DNA of 64,000 bases from Nesterenkonia sphaerica (GCF_005771565.1 NZ_VAWA01000001.1:136638-200637); one strand, 5' to 3'. Shown: positions 50,955-59,992, numbered from the stretch's first letter. The notes: generated by a model from the sequence alone, not told the origin. A program made the numbers and translations.

Positions 50955-52217
50955 CTACGCCTCAGCGGCCTCCCGGTGGTCCTCACGCTCTAGCAGCCGT
51001 GACACTCCGTACCCAATGAGGATCCCCCAGAATGCGGCATGAATGTTGAGCGGATCGAATTCCGCGACCGTCACCAGAAAAGTCACCAGCGCCCCGAGAG
51101 TGAACCGGGCCGAGAAGGCTGAGACGAACGCCTGCCGCAGCGCCGCCAGCATGGCGATGCCGCCCAGAGCCAGAATGAAGGCCTCCGGTGTGCCCAGCAT
51201 GAATCTGGTGATGAGCGGGGCAAACGCTGCCGCAGCAAAGCACAGCACAGCGTAGACAATCGCACCGGTGTACTGCCTGTCCCGCTCTCCGGAGCCGGTC
51301 AGCAGAGCGTTGGTGGGCCCGGTGAGGCACGCGGAGACGGCTCCGAAACACGCATTGACCACCGACATCGCCCCGGAGGCCACCGCAGAGGCATTCACCG
51401 GGGCTTCATGCCCGGCATTACGCAGCACCGCAGCGCCTTGACCGTTCTGCACCACCAGCACTGTCAGCACCAGTGGTACCACCAGCTCCAGCTGTGCGGC
51501 CCAGGTGAAGTGCGGTGCCGTGAACACTGGGGCGGCCAGCACCGGACCGCTGTGTTCCAGGTTGAACCGCCCAGCGCTCAGCACCGCCAGCAGTCCCACT
51601 GCTAGCGCCCCCAAGATCGGTGGCACCACCCGGCTGAGGCGCCGGGAGGCGGAGAGGACCACGAAGGTGATCAGCATCGGGACCACCACCGAAGGATCAG
51701 TTCGGCTGGAGTCGACGATATCCAGGCCGAACCTCAGAAAGATGGCGGCCACCATGGCCATCACGAGGGGAAGCGGGATCGCTGACATCACTTTGCGCAC
51801 GACGCCGCTGAAGCCCAAAGCGAGGATCAACACCCCGGAGGTGAAGAAGGCACCGACGACTTCAGCGAAGGACAGGTCCTGCAGTGAGGGGCCCAGGAGG
51901 ACCGTACCCGGAATGGACCAGGCAAATCCCAGCGGTCGGCGGTACATGATCGACATGACCAAGGTGGCCGCTCCGGCGGAGAAGAACATCCCACAGACCC
52001 AGGAGGCGAGCTGAGCGTCGGTCAGTCCGCCGGCGATGCCGACAGTCATAGTGATCGCCACGGGGCCGGTGATCCCGAAGACCACCCCAATCACGGCATT
52101 TACCCCATAGACCGGTGCCAGGTCACGAAGAAACTGCCGGGGCTGGGCCGGGGGGCTCGTGGGTCTTTCGATCAGCGGCGGGGCAGCGCTGCGGGCTCTG
52201 CGGGCAGATGATGACAA
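50955..52217 (-). CDS. benE: BenE family benzoate:H+ symporter
   Basis: This 420-residue permease has about 12 hydrophobic helices. BenE-family blocks include NAVIGVVFGITGPVAITMTV, SWVCGMFFSAGAATLVMSI, RRPLGFAWSIPGTVLLG and QNGQGAAVLRNAGHEAPVNA, followed by ACLTGPTNALLTGSG. It imports benzoate. TTG 52217 is taken as the start since AAGGAG is 6 bases upstream; in-frame ATG 52247 is the alternative. It is divergent from benK, a second benzoate-type transporter of another superfamily, and both presumably share BenR control. Confidence 0.92.
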   Translation of the reverse strand: MSSSARRARSAAPPLIERPTSPPAQPRQFLRDLAPVYGVNAVIGVVFGITGPVAITMTVGIAGGLTDAQLASWVCGMFFSAGAATLVMSIMYRRPLGFAWSIPGTVLLGPSLQDLSFAEVVGAFFTSGVLILALGFSGVVRKVMSAIPLPLVMAMVAAIFLRFGLDIVDSSRTDPSVVVPMLITFVVLSASRRLSRVVPPILGALAVGLLAVLSAGRFNLEHSGPVLAAPVFTAPHFTWAAQLELVVPLVLTVLVVQNGQGAAVLRNAGHEAPVNASAVASGAMSVVNACFGAVSACLTGPTNALLTGSGERDRQYTGAIVYAVLCFAAAAFAPLITRFMLGTPEAFILALGGIAMLAALRQAFVSAFSARFTLGALVTFLVTVAEFDPLNIHAAFWGILIGYGVSRLLEREDHREAAEA

Positions 52218-52471
52218 GGGACGCTCCTTCAGCGTGGACCGTGTCATCCCACCAGTGCGCACCCATCTTGACAAGACCCTGACGCGCTTCCGACGGCGTC
52301 GGAGCCCTGACCCTGAAGGAAATCCGCCGATAGTGCTGATCCGCGCCGCTCAGCACCCGAGGTGAGGACTGGGCAAACCCCTGATGCCTCAGGTGGTGAG
52401 GTGCGTCACGCTGGTTCAGTTGCTACCGCCCGTCGGTCTGAATCCCCCCGCCACGACTACAGGAAGAGTTT

Positions 52472-53857
52472 ATGTCTCACACCTTGATCAATGCTGATCC
52501 AGTCAAAGAGCGCCGCACTGCCGGATGGGTCGCCTTCATCGCCTGCGTAGCTCTCGTCTTTGACGGCTACGACCTCACTATCTACGGCACCGTCATGCCC
52601 ACGCTGATGAACGACGCTTCCCACTTGGGTGAGCTGGATGCCGCCACGGCTGGGGCCTTGGGCTCCTACGCCATGCTGGGTGTGCTTGCCGGAGCGCTGA
52701 TTTGCGGCGGGATCGGAGACTACCTGGGTCGCCGCCGCGTGATTATGTTCTCCATCACCTGGTTTTCCATCGGCATGCTGCTCACCGCAACGGCCGATTC
52801 CATTGCAGTCTTCGGCCTCCTGCGATTCCTCACCGGTCTCGGCCTGGGGGCGCTGCTTGCCACCGCGGGAGCGACCATGGCTGAGTTCGCCCCTGCCGGG
52901 AAGCGGAATCTCTACAATGCGATCGTCTACTCCGGGATCCCCGCAGGCGGTGTGCTGGCGGCGCTGCTGGGCATCCTCCTGCTGGAACCACTGGGCTGGC
53001 GGTGGCTGTTCGTCATCGGCGCCGCTCCGATCCTGTTGGTGCCCATCGCGTGGTTCAAACTGCCCGAGTCGCCTCGCTGGCTGCTCTCCCGCGGCCACCG
53101 CGAGCTGGCAATGCGCACCGCCCAGCGTGCAGGTACCCCGCTGGTGGAAGAGACACGTGTGCTGGATGATGCCGGTGCCGCGGAGCGGACTGGTTTCGCG
53201 GCGCTGCTGACCAAGCGCTACCTTGTCGCCACCATCCTGTTGGGCCTGATCTCCTTCTGCGGCCTGCTGCTCACCTACGGTCTGAACACCTGGCTGCCGC
53301 AGATCATGCAGGAGTACGGATACGACACCCGGGGGTCGCTGACCTTCCTGCTGATTCTCAACGGCGGCGCTGTCATCGGGGCGTTGGCTGGCTCCAGGGT
53401 GGCTGATCGATTCAGCGCTCGGCCCATCATCATCGTCACGTTCACCCTCGCCGCCCTGAGCCTGTCCATGATGACGGTGCAGTGGCACATCTCCATGCTG
53501 TTGGGCTTCATCGCCCTGGCAGGAGTCGGCACTCTGGGCACACAGGTGCTGGGTTACGGATATGTCTCCACTTATTACACCACCAACGCCCGTTCAGCAG
53601 GAGTGGCGTGGTTTGCCGGATTTGGCCGAATCGGTGGGGTGCTGGGCCCATTCATCGGAGGCATGATCGCCACTCTGGGTCTCGGCGGAGCACAAGCCTT
53701 CTACGTCTTCGCCGGTGTCGCACTCTTCGGAGCGCTCCTGATGCTGATGGTACCGCGGCAGAAAGACCTCGAGCAGATCGACGAGCAGCTGAAGCGAGCC
53801 TCCGCGGAGGAGTCTGTGCAGCCTGACGCCGAGCAGGAGCTGGTGACCCAGGCATAG
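52472..53857 (+). CDS. benK: MFS benzoate/aromatic acid:H+ symporter (BenK-like)
   Basis: This 461-residue 12-helix major facilitator of the AAHS family has the helix 1 motif FDGYDLTIYGTVMPTLM with the essential acidic residue, loop 2-3 GGIGDYLGRRRVIMF and loop 8-9 SRVADRFSARPIII. It is similar to the transporter gene next to pobA (both have LLLTYGLNTWLPQIM-type helix 7 segments) but clearly a separate paralogue. AGGAAGAG precedes the ATG. The 254 bases upstream, shared with benE, hold several short dyads but no gene. Benzoate is the likely substrate. Confidence 0.9.
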   Translation: MSHTLINADPVKERRTAGWVAFIACVALVFDGYDLTIYGTVMPTLMNDASHLGELDAATAGALGSYAMLGVLAGALICGGIGDYLGRRRVIMFSITWFSIGMLLTATADSIAVFGLLRFLTGLGLGALLATAGATMAEFAPAGKRNLYNAIVYSGIPAGGVLAALLGILLLEPLGWRWLFVIGAAPILLVPIAWFKLPESPRWLLSRGHRELAMRTAQRAGTPLVEETRVLDDAGAAERTGFAALLTKRYLVATILLGLISFCGLLLTYGLNTWLPQIMQEYGYDTRGSLTFLLILNGGAVIGALAGSRVADRFSARPIIIVTFTLAALSLSMMTVQWHISMLLGFIALAGVGTLGTQVLGYGYVSTYYTTNARSAGVAWFAGFGRIGGVLGPFIGGMIATLGLGGAQAFYVFAGVALFGALLMLMVPRQKDLEQIDEQLKRASAEESVQPDAEQELVTQA

Positions 53858-53880
53858 GCCTGAGCTGGCACTCTGCCACG

Positions 53881-53924
53881 CTGACCGCCCCGGCTGCTCA
53901 CCAATGGTCTGCCGGGGCGGTCAG
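53881..53924. terminator. Strong hairpin between the convergent benK and Lrp-type genes
   Basis: CTGACCGCCCCGGC (53881-53894) and GCCGGGGCGGTCAG (53911-53924) form a perfect 14-base stem with a 16-base loop. The right arm covers codons near the end of the Lrp-type gene. There is no T-run, but so stable a hairpin between convergent genes probably ends transcription in at least the benK direction. Confidence 0.55.
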
Positions 53925-54896
53925 CAGTCGCTGCGCACGTCCTTCGGCATCCAGCGCCCACCCGACTCGTTTGGGTATACCGGACAGCACGACACTTTCG
54001 GCCAGCCGGAGGTGGGGCAGAGCTTCCTCCAGTCGGGTTTCTACCTCGGTGATCTCGGCGGCGGATCGTAGCCACATCATGAACAGGAAGTTGTTGGGCC
54101 CGGTGATGGAGGTACACAGCCGCAGGGCGCCCAGCCCGGCAATTCGAGCCGCGGCAGCGGCATGCTCCGCCGTGGGAAGGCGCGCGAACCATTGGCAGAC
54201 CAACTGATACCCCAAGGCGGCATGGGAGACATCGCAGCGTAAGGAAATCTTGTCTCCCTGCACCACGCGTCGCAACTGGCGTCGCGCCGTCGACGGTGTC
54301 AGTCCCGTCTGCTGCGCAACAGTCTGTGCTGAGGCGCGTCCATCACCTGCCAGGACGCGCGCGATCGGCCCAAAGGCCTCCGGGGCCCGCCCCGCCACCG
54401 TCCGGGGCCGCAGCGCGCGCAACCGTCGTATGACGCTGGGCTCCAACGCACCGACCTGCCAGTCGTTAGCCCCGGCATGGAGCGCGGTGCAGTAGTACGT
54501 CTGCCACCTCAGCAGACCCGGCACCGCGTCGAAAGCAGGGAAGACCAGCTCGCGCAGCTGGCTTGGTCGCGGCACAATCACTGTCAGCAGCAGGTCCCGC
54601 CCGCTGGGAGACTCCTCCACGGAGAACACCTCCGGCATGGCGCACAGCGCCGCGGTGACCTCCGTGCGCGCGGCAGGATCGCAGAGCACGCTGTGCAGCG
54701 AGAGTGTCATGTCCTGCGGCGTTCCCCGAGGATGGGCCGTCACCCACGCGACTCCCTCTGCTCGCAAGCGCTCAAACCGGGCAGCCAGCGTGGTGGGATG
54801 CCTGTCCAGAGCAAGGCCCAGTTCGGTCCACGAACCACGCGGAAGCAGCTGCAAGGAGTGGATCAGTCGCAGGTCTTCTTCGTCGAGAGTGATCAT
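53898..54896 (-). CDS. Lrp/AsnC family regulator with two helix-turn-helix units
   Basis: This 332-residue protein is built from two Lrp/AsnC-like halves: an N-terminal helix-turn-helix (ITLDEEDLRLIHSLQLLPRG, TTLAARFERLRAEGVAW), a RAM-like domain, a second helix-turn-helix (RASAQTVAQQTGLTPSTARR, QLRRVVQGDKISLRCDV) and a second RAM-like domain with LRLCTSITGPNNFLFMMWLR. Double-length Lrp proteins are common in actinobacteria. It is divergent from the membrane protein pair and M20 amidohydrolase and is their likely regulator; an amino acid or dipeptide effector would be expected. Confidence 0.85.
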   Translation of the reverse strand: MITLDEEDLRLIHSLQLLPRGSWTELGLALDRHPTTLAARFERLRAEGVAWVTAHPRGTPQDMTLSLHSVLCDPAARTEVTAALCAMPEVFSVEESPSGRDLLLTVIVPRPSQLRELVFPAFDAVPGLLRWQTYYCTALHAGANDWQVGALEPSVIRRLRALRPRTVAGRAPEAFGPIARVLAGDGRASAQTVAQQTGLTPSTARRQLRRVVQGDKISLRCDVSHAALGYQLVCQWFARLPTAEHAAAAARIAGLGALRLCTSITGPNNFLFMMWLRSAAEITEVETRLEEALPHLRLAESVVLSGIPKRVGWALDAEGRAQRLLTAPADHW

Positions 54897-55023
54897 TTCT
54901 TCGAACTGTACACCGAATTAAGAAAATATCCTGTGAATATCGGCGCAGTGGTGCACGTCACACTCACAGTAGACGTATCCGGCGCGATCACGCGCACAAC
55001 CACCGACGACAGCGATTCTCATC

Positions 55024-55782
55024 ATGACTCTTCTTGCCGCCTCACCGGGAAGCTCCACAGACGTGCTGGCAGTGGCCAATATGCCGCTGCTGTGGGCCAG
55101 TGCGCTCGGGGTGTTCCTCGTGATCATCGTCCAGACCATCATCTACATGCGGGCAGCCCGCCGGGCTGGCCCTGATATCGGAATGAGCCGGGATGATCTC
55201 TCGGTCGCCTTCCGCAGCGGCGCCGTCGCCGCCATCGGTCCCTCCGTGGCCGTGGTCATTGTTGCACTGTCCCTGCTGGCGCTTTTCGGGACCCCTGGTG
55301 TCTTGGTGCGCATCGGGCTGATTGGTTCGGTGGCATACGAGACCGGAGCTGCGTCGATCGCCACCGGTGCTGCGGGGGCTGAACTGGGTGGGCCCGACTA
55401 CACCCAGACTGCCTTTGCCATCGCGTTCTTCGCCATGAGCGTCGGGGGTGCGATGTGGATGCTCGCCACGCTCATCTTCACCCCGGTGCTGCAGCGCAGC
55501 GAAAAGAAGCTCACCCGCGTGAACCCGCTGTTACTGACCATCGTGCCCGGTGCGGCTCTGATCGCGGCGTTCCTCTCCCTGGGCATCGCCGAAGTCCCCA
55601 AGAGCGTCGCTCACACCACCGCGCTGCTGTGCGGGGGAGCCGTCATGGGGCTGGCTGCCTTCCTCGCGGTCCGGCTCCGGCGGTCCTGGATCCGTGAATG
55701 GGGCCTCGGGGCCGCGATTCTGCTGGGACTCGTAGCCGCCTATTTCGCCGACCAGGCCGGTCTGGGCCTGGGCATTGTCTGA
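55024..55782 (+). CDS. Membrane protein, DUF5058-like, component A of a putative transporter
   Basis: This 252-residue protein has six or seven hydrophobic segments (about 20-42, 70-90, 98-118, 130-158, 172-195, 200-218, 225-248). Visible features are SGAVAAIGPSVAVVIVALSL and VAYETGAASIATGAAGAELG, glycine- and alanine-rich stretches of a channel type. It resembles proteins annotated as DUF5058, whose function is unknown. It is followed 15 bases later by a second membrane protein and then an M20 amidohydrolase, suggesting uptake of an N-acyl or peptide substrate that the hydrolase cleaves. The ATG at 55024 has no strong ribosome site. Confidence 0.6.
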   Translation: MTLLAASPGSSTDVLAVANMPLLWASALGVFLVIIVQTIIYMRAARRAGPDIGMSRDDLSVAFRSGAVAAIGPSVAVVIVALSLLALFGTPGVLVRIGLIGSVAYETGAASIATGAAGAELGGPDYTQTAFAIAFFAMSVGGAMWMLATLIFTPVLQRSEKKLTRVNPLLLTIVPGAALIAAFLSLGIAEVPKSVAHTTALLCGGAVMGLAAFLAVRLRRSWIREWGLGAAILLGLVAAYFADQAGLGLGIV

Positions 55783-55797
55783 GAAAGAAGGAAAGTC

Positions 55798-56514
55798 ATG
55801 ACAACGTCACCCGCGCCATTGACTGCGATGGAGCAGTTCGGCGCCACGACCAACCGCGCTGGCCGCCTGACCATGATTGCTGGTCTCATCGTCTCGCTCT
55901 CCGGTCCGCTGTATCTGGTGCTCTTCGCCGACCTCGGCGTCACAGCCACCGCGCTGTGGACCGCCTTCGCCGCCGTCGCCGGGACCTTTTTCATCATCTG
56001 GCTTGTCGAGCCGGTCACCTATTACCCCATCCTTGGACCCGCGGCTATGTACCAGGCCTTCATGATCGGCAACATCTCCAACAAGCTGCTGCCCTCTGCG
56101 GTGGTGGCGCAGGAGACGCTCGGGGTTCGTGCCGGCACGCCGAAGGGGAGTGTGACCGCCTCTATGGCGATCTGCGGTGCGGCCGTGGTGCACCTGGTCT
56201 CCCTATTCATCTTTGTCGGGGTGCTGGGCACCTGGCTGTTGACCCTGACTCCCGAGACCGTGATGGACGTCGTGCGCTCCTATGTGGTGCCGGCGGTCTT
56301 CGGCGCGGTAGCAGTTCAGGCAATCATCAGTGTCCGCAAACTGCGTCCAGTGCTGATCGCCCTCGGTGTGGCACTGGTAGTCCAGCTGGTGCTGGTCCCC
56401 GCGGTGGCGCAGCTGGCATTCCTGGCCACCGGCATCTGCGTCATCGCCACCATTATCCTCACCTGGGTCCTGCGCCCCCGGGACCGTGCAAAGCTGGAAA
56501 ATGCCGCGGTCTGA
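55798..56514 (+). CDS. Membrane protein, component B of a putative transporter
   Basis: This 238-residue protein has six hydrophobic segments (about 22-42, 48-68, 118-146, 155-178, 185-200, 205-225). The loop ILGPAAMYQAFMIGNISNKL and GTPKGSVTASMAICGAAVVH look like conserved functional loops. It has no similarity I recognise to a named transporter. AGAAAGAAGGAAAG precedes the ATG. Its tight spacing between the DUF5058-like gene and the M20 gene suggests that the two membrane proteins form one complex. Confidence 0.6.
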   Translation: MTTSPAPLTAMEQFGATTNRAGRLTMIAGLIVSLSGPLYLVLFADLGVTATALWTAFAAVAGTFFIIWLVEPVTYYPILGPAAMYQAFMIGNISNKLLPSAVVAQETLGVRAGTPKGSVTASMAICGAAVVHLVSLFIFVGVLGTWLLTLTPETVMDVVRSYVVPAVFGAVAVQAIISVRKLRPVLIALGVALVVQLVLVPAVAQLAFLATGICVIATIILTWVLRPRDRAKLENAAV

Positions 56515-56572
56515 GACAACCTGCCGCCCCGCAGCTTCGCCGAACTCAGCCACCACCAGAGAGGACCCCCTG

Positions 56573-57799
56573 TTGACGACCATGTCGCCGATCCGCCTTG
56601 ATTCCGCGGAACAGGAACGACTCCGAGAGTCCTACCGGCATCTGCACCGCCACCCCGAGCTGTCGATGCAGGAGCACCGCACCGCCGACTACATCGGTGC
56701 AGAGCTTGATTCTGTCGGCATCCCCAACTTCCGCTGCGGAGGCACGGGCGTGGTGGGTGTGCTGCGCAACGGGGAGGGACCTACCGTCGCATTCCGCGCC
56801 GATACCGACGGACTGCCTATCCAGGAGGAGACCGGCCTGGACTACGCCAGTGCAGCCCGCGGCGAACTGCCCGACGGCACGGAGGTCCCTGTCATGCACG
56901 GCTGCGGTCATGACGTGCACGTGGCATGTCTGCTCTCAGCAGCACGGGTCATGGTGCAGCGGTCCAGCACCTGGTCCGGCACGCTGCTGCTGATCTTTCA
57001 GCCCGGGGAGGAGACCGCCGCCGGGGCGCAGGCGATGGTCGACGACGGGCTGTGGTCCAAAGTCCCCGCCCCCGACCTTGTCCTGGGTCAGCATGTGATG
57101 CCCATTCCGGCTGGGGAGATTCGCTGGATATCCGGCAACGCCATGGCGCTGGCCGACTCATGGAAGGTGACACTGCGGGGTCGGCAGGCCCACGGTTCGC
57201 AGCCTCATGATGCCATCGACCCCATAGTGCTGGGTGCGCACATGATCACGCGACTGCAGTCCGTGGTGGCACGGGAAATTGATGCCCGGCGCGCAGCTGT
57301 GGTCACTGTGGGCACCTTCCACGCCGGCCTGAAAGAGAACATCATCCCCGACCGCGCGGAGTTCACGCTCAACATCAGGACTCTGGACCAGCAGACACGG
57401 CACCAGGTACTTGCGGCAGTGCGCCGCACACTCATGGCTGAGGCGACAGCCTCAGCGGCACCGGAACCAGAGATCGAGGAGCTCTACACCTTCCCGCTGC
57501 TGGTCAACGACCACACCTGGACACACTCAATGGTGAAAGCGATGAAGACAGAGTTCGGCGATCAGCAGGTGGTGGAGTCGGAACCGCTGATGGGATCAGA
57601 GGACTTCGGCACCCTGCCGCAGTCCGCCCAGGCCCCGGGTGTCTTCTGGTACTTCGGGGGGCACGACGCCGCCACCCTGGAACAGCCCGCGGTGCCCAAG
57701 AACCACTCGCCGCACTTCGCCCCCGCCGAGCAGCCCACTCTCGAGACCGGCGCCCGTGCAGCCCTTGCCGCACTGTACCGCGGCTTCAATGGTGTGTGA
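56573..57799 (+). CDS. M20 family amidohydrolase (N-acyl amino acid/hippurate hydrolase type)
   Basis: This 408-residue member of the M20D amidohydrolase group has RHLHRHPELSMQEHRTADYI at the start, then AFRADTDGLPIQEETG, the metal-binding cysteine/histidine motif VMHGCGHDVHVACLL, the Glu pair in FQPGEETAAGAQAMV, and the late ligand region MGSEDFGTLPQ. It probably hydrolyses an N-acyl amino acid, such as hippurate, or a related amide. TTG 56573 is preferred since AGAGAGGA is 7 bases upstream; ATG 56582 is 9 bases on. If the substrate is hippurate the product benzoate would enter the ben route; that is inference from the neighbourhood. Confidence 0.85.
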   Translation: MTTMSPIRLDSAEQERLRESYRHLHRHPELSMQEHRTADYIGAELDSVGIPNFRCGGTGVVGVLRNGEGPTVAFRADTDGLPIQEETGLDYASAARGELPDGTEVPVMHGCGHDVHVACLLSAARVMVQRSSTWSGTLLLIFQPGEETAAGAQAMVDDGLWSKVPAPDLVLGQHVMPIPAGEIRWISGNAMALADSWKVTLRGRQAHGSQPHDAIDPIVLGAHMITRLQSVVAREIDARRAAVVTVGTFHAGLKENIIPDRAEFTLNIRTLDQQTRHQVLAAVRRTLMAEATASAAPEPEIEELYTFPLLVNDHTWTHSMVKAMKTEFGDQQVVESEPLMGSEDFGTLPQSAQAPGVFWYFGGHDAATLEQPAVPKNHSPHFAPAEQPTLETGARAALAALYRGFNGV

Positions 57800-57844
57800 G
57801 CCACAGCACCATTAGGGTGACAGGGGAACGGAAAGGAACCTCTC

Positions 57845-58960
57845 ATGCCAGAATCTGCTGCATTTGTGCTCGAATCAGCCCACGAACCCCTGCACCCCGA
57901 GACGCTGAGCGTCGCCGGCCCCGGTGAGGAGGAGGTGCTGATCGAAGTGGCCGCCTGCGGGGTCTGCCACACTGACCTGCACGTCATCAAAGATGAGGTG
58001 GCCTTCCCCAAGCCTGCCGTATTGGGGCATGAGGTCTCAGGAATCGTCCGTCAGGTTGGGACCGGTGTCACCCACGTAGCTCCTGGCGACCGAGTGGCGT
58101 GCAGCTTCATCATGCCCTGCGGCCGGTGCCGGCACTGCGTCCAAGGACTGGAGGACATCTGCGAGACCTTCTTCAACTTCAATCGGCTCTCCGGTCAGCT
58201 CTACGACGGCACCACACGGCTGAGCCGAGGGGGAGAGAACATCGCCATGTACTCCATGGCCGGCCACGCCCAGCACTGCGTGGTGCCCGCACGGGCGGTC
58301 TTCGCGCTGCCGCAGAATGTGAATCTGCTCGACGCCGCAGTGCTGGGGTGCAGTCTCTTCACCGGCTATGGGGCAGTCCGCGCGGTGGCGGACGTGCAGC
58401 CGGGAGAGACAGTCGCCGTCATCGCTGCCGGCGGGGTGGGTTTGAGCATTATCCATCTGGCACGAGCTGCCGGAGCTGAGCGAGTCATCGCCATCGACAT
58501 CGACGACGAGAAGCTGGCACTGGCCCGCGAACTGGGGGCCACGGACGTCATTAACTCTCTGGAGACCGCGCCGGCTGAGGCAGTGGTCGGCATGCTCGGC
58601 CACGGTGTCGACGTCGCCTTTGAAGCCCTGGGCTCATCAGCGACGGTGCGGCTTGCGGTCGAGCTGCTCGACGACGGCGGGCGGGCTGTCCTCGCCGGGA
58701 TCGCCCCAGCCGGGCACACGATGGATATTGACATCACGAAAGTCGTGCGCAGAAAACTCCGTATCCTCGGCTCGTTCGGCGCGCCGGCCTCCACCGCCAT
58801 GCCCGAGGTCATTCGATTGGCCGGCGAGGGGCTGATTGACCTGCAGAAGCTCATCACCCACCGCTTCGCCTTCGAGCAGACAGCCGAGGCCTATCAATTG
58901 CTGAACGAGCGCAAGATCCTGGGCCGGGGGCTCATTGAGACCAACCCCGCCCTGGCCTGA
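57845..58960 (+). CDS. Zinc-dependent medium-chain alcohol dehydrogenase
   Basis: This 371-residue MDR-superfamily enzyme has the catalytic zinc ligands in VAACGVCHTDLHV and LGHEVSG, the structural zinc cysteines in MPCGRCRHCVQGLEDIC, and the NAD site VIAAGGVGLSIIHLARAAG with the NAD-type acid in VIAIDIDDEK. The substrate is not evident; aryl or aliphatic alcohols are both possible. AAAGGA precedes the ATG. It lies between the M20 operon (45-base gap) and pcaR (52-base gap), all on the plus strand. Confidence 0.85.
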   Translation: MPESAAFVLESAHEPLHPETLSVAGPGEEEVLIEVAACGVCHTDLHVIKDEVAFPKPAVLGHEVSGIVRQVGTGVTHVAPGDRVACSFIMPCGRCRHCVQGLEDICETFFNFNRLSGQLYDGTTRLSRGGENIAMYSMAGHAQHCVVPARAVFALPQNVNLLDAAVLGCSLFTGYGAVRAVADVQPGETVAVIAAGGVGLSIIHLARAAGAERVIAIDIDDEKLALARELGATDVINSLETAPAEAVVGMLGHGVDVAFEALGSSATVRLAVELLDDGGRAVLAGIAPAGHTMDIDITKVVRRKLRILGSFGAPASTAMPEVIRLAGEGLIDLQKLITHRFAFEQTAEAYQLLNERKILGRGLIETNPALA

Positions 58961-58985
58961 GGGGCGCCGCCTGATCGGATTCGTC

Positions 58986-59002
58986 TGTCACCCGACGTGA
59001 CA
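58986..59002. promoter_or_regulatory. 17-base dyad just before pcaR
   Basis: TGTCAC (58986-58991), 5 bases, GTGACA (58997-59002) is a perfect dyad ending 10 bases before the pcaR ATG. An operator here would block the pcaR promoter or early transcript, so autoregulation is plausible. No ribosome site is obvious between the dyad and the ATG. Confidence 0.45.
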
Positions 59003-59012
59003 TAGTGGAAAA

Positions 59013-59840
59013 ATGACAGATTCCGACCCGGCCGCCAGCGCCACGCACAAGGGTGATTTCGTCCGGTCCCTGGCCACAGGGCTCGACGTCCTGGAGGCGT
59101 TCACCCCGGCCGAGCCGCGGCTGACGCTGACCGAAGTGGCCAAGAAGTCAGCCACCAGCCGAGCCACCGCCCGGCGTATGCTGCTGACTCTGGTCGAACG
59201 CGGCTACGCCTACACCGATGGGCGCACCTTTGAACTCACCCCGCGGGTGCTCAGCCTCGGTCACGGTTACTGGTCCGGCCGCAGCTGGCACGAACTGGTG
59301 CAGCCCTCACTGCGAGACGTCTCCGCCCGACTCAACGAGTCTTGTTCGGCGGCGATCCTCACCGGTCACGAGGTGATGTATGTCTCCCGCGTGCACACCC
59401 GCAGCATTATGCGCATCGACCTGGGGCTGGGCACCCGGCTGCCGGCCTTCGCCACCTCGATGGGCCGGGTCCTGCTCTCCGGAAAGCCTGAGGATGAGTT
59501 GCGCACGGAACTGGCGCAGGTATCCCGGCCGCAGTTCACCCCGCACACACTCACTGACCTCGATCTGCTGGTGGAGGCGATCAGCACGGCCGGCCAGCAG
59601 GGGTATGCGCTGGTGGACCAGGAGCTTGAGGTGGGTCTGCGTTCTGCCGCGGTGCCGGTGCGCGATGCAGCAGGCCACATTGTGCTGGCCATCAACACCT
59701 CCATGGCAGCAGGTGCGGAGTCGATCGACGCCACCCGGCAGCGGGTGCTCCCCGCGCTGCAGGAGTGTGCCGCTCAGGTGGAAGCAATGGTGCGTTCCCT
59801 GGGCAAAGACCTCGACAGCCTCGCCGCGGCCTCTCGCTGA
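59013..59840 (+). CDS. pcaR: IclR family regulator of pcaFIJ (PcaR-like)
   Basis: This 275-residue IclR regulator is of the PcaR/PcaU/PobR subgroup. The winged helix occupies residues 15-75 (VRSLATGLDVLEAFTPAEPR, LTEVAKKSATSRATARRMLL) and the effector domain has the subgroup blocks HGYWSGRSWHELVQPSLRDV, LGLGTRLPAFATSMGRVLLS and GYALVDQELEVGLRSAAVPV. It lies 152 bases upstream of pcaF in the same direction. By analogy it should activate the pca genes in response to beta-ketoadipate or protocatechuate. A dyad just upstream suggests autoregulation, and another dyad lies before pcaF. Confidence 0.92.
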   Translation: MTDSDPAASATHKGDFVRSLATGLDVLEAFTPAEPRLTLTEVAKKSATSRATARRMLLTLVERGYAYTDGRTFELTPRVLSLGHGYWSGRSWHELVQPSLRDVSARLNESCSAAILTGHEVMYVSRVHTRSIMRIDLGLGTRLPAFATSMGRVLLSGKPEDELRTELAQVSRPQFTPHTLTDLDLLVEAISTAGQQGYALVDQELEVGLRSAAVPVRDAAGHIVLAINTSMAAGAESIDATRQRVLPALQECAAQVEAMVRSLGKDLDSLAAASR

Positions 59841-59877
59841 GTCGGGCGGACCGCCGCAGCCAGCACTCAGGGCGCTC

Positions 59878-59935
59878 TTGTCCTTCGCCTCCACATTGAC
59901 TACAGTGGACCTGCGAATGCGAACGAATGTTCGCA
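59878..59935 (+). promoter_or_regulatory. pcaF promoter and dyad operator
   Basis: TTGTCC (59878-59883) and TACAGT (59901-59906), spaced by 17 bases, read as -35 and -10 boxes. Just downstream lies the dyad TGCGAAC-GAAT-GTTCGCA (59918-59935), perfect 7-base arms, of the size and TG/CGAAC-GTTCG composition seen in IclR-family operators. PcaR is the natural candidate to bind. A further partial copy, AGAACGAACAAC, follows directly. Confidence 0.6.
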
Positions 59936-59992
59936 GAACGAACAACTAGTGGGATGGGGCGGCCAGCAGCGCCCCGATGCGAGGAGCGGCTC

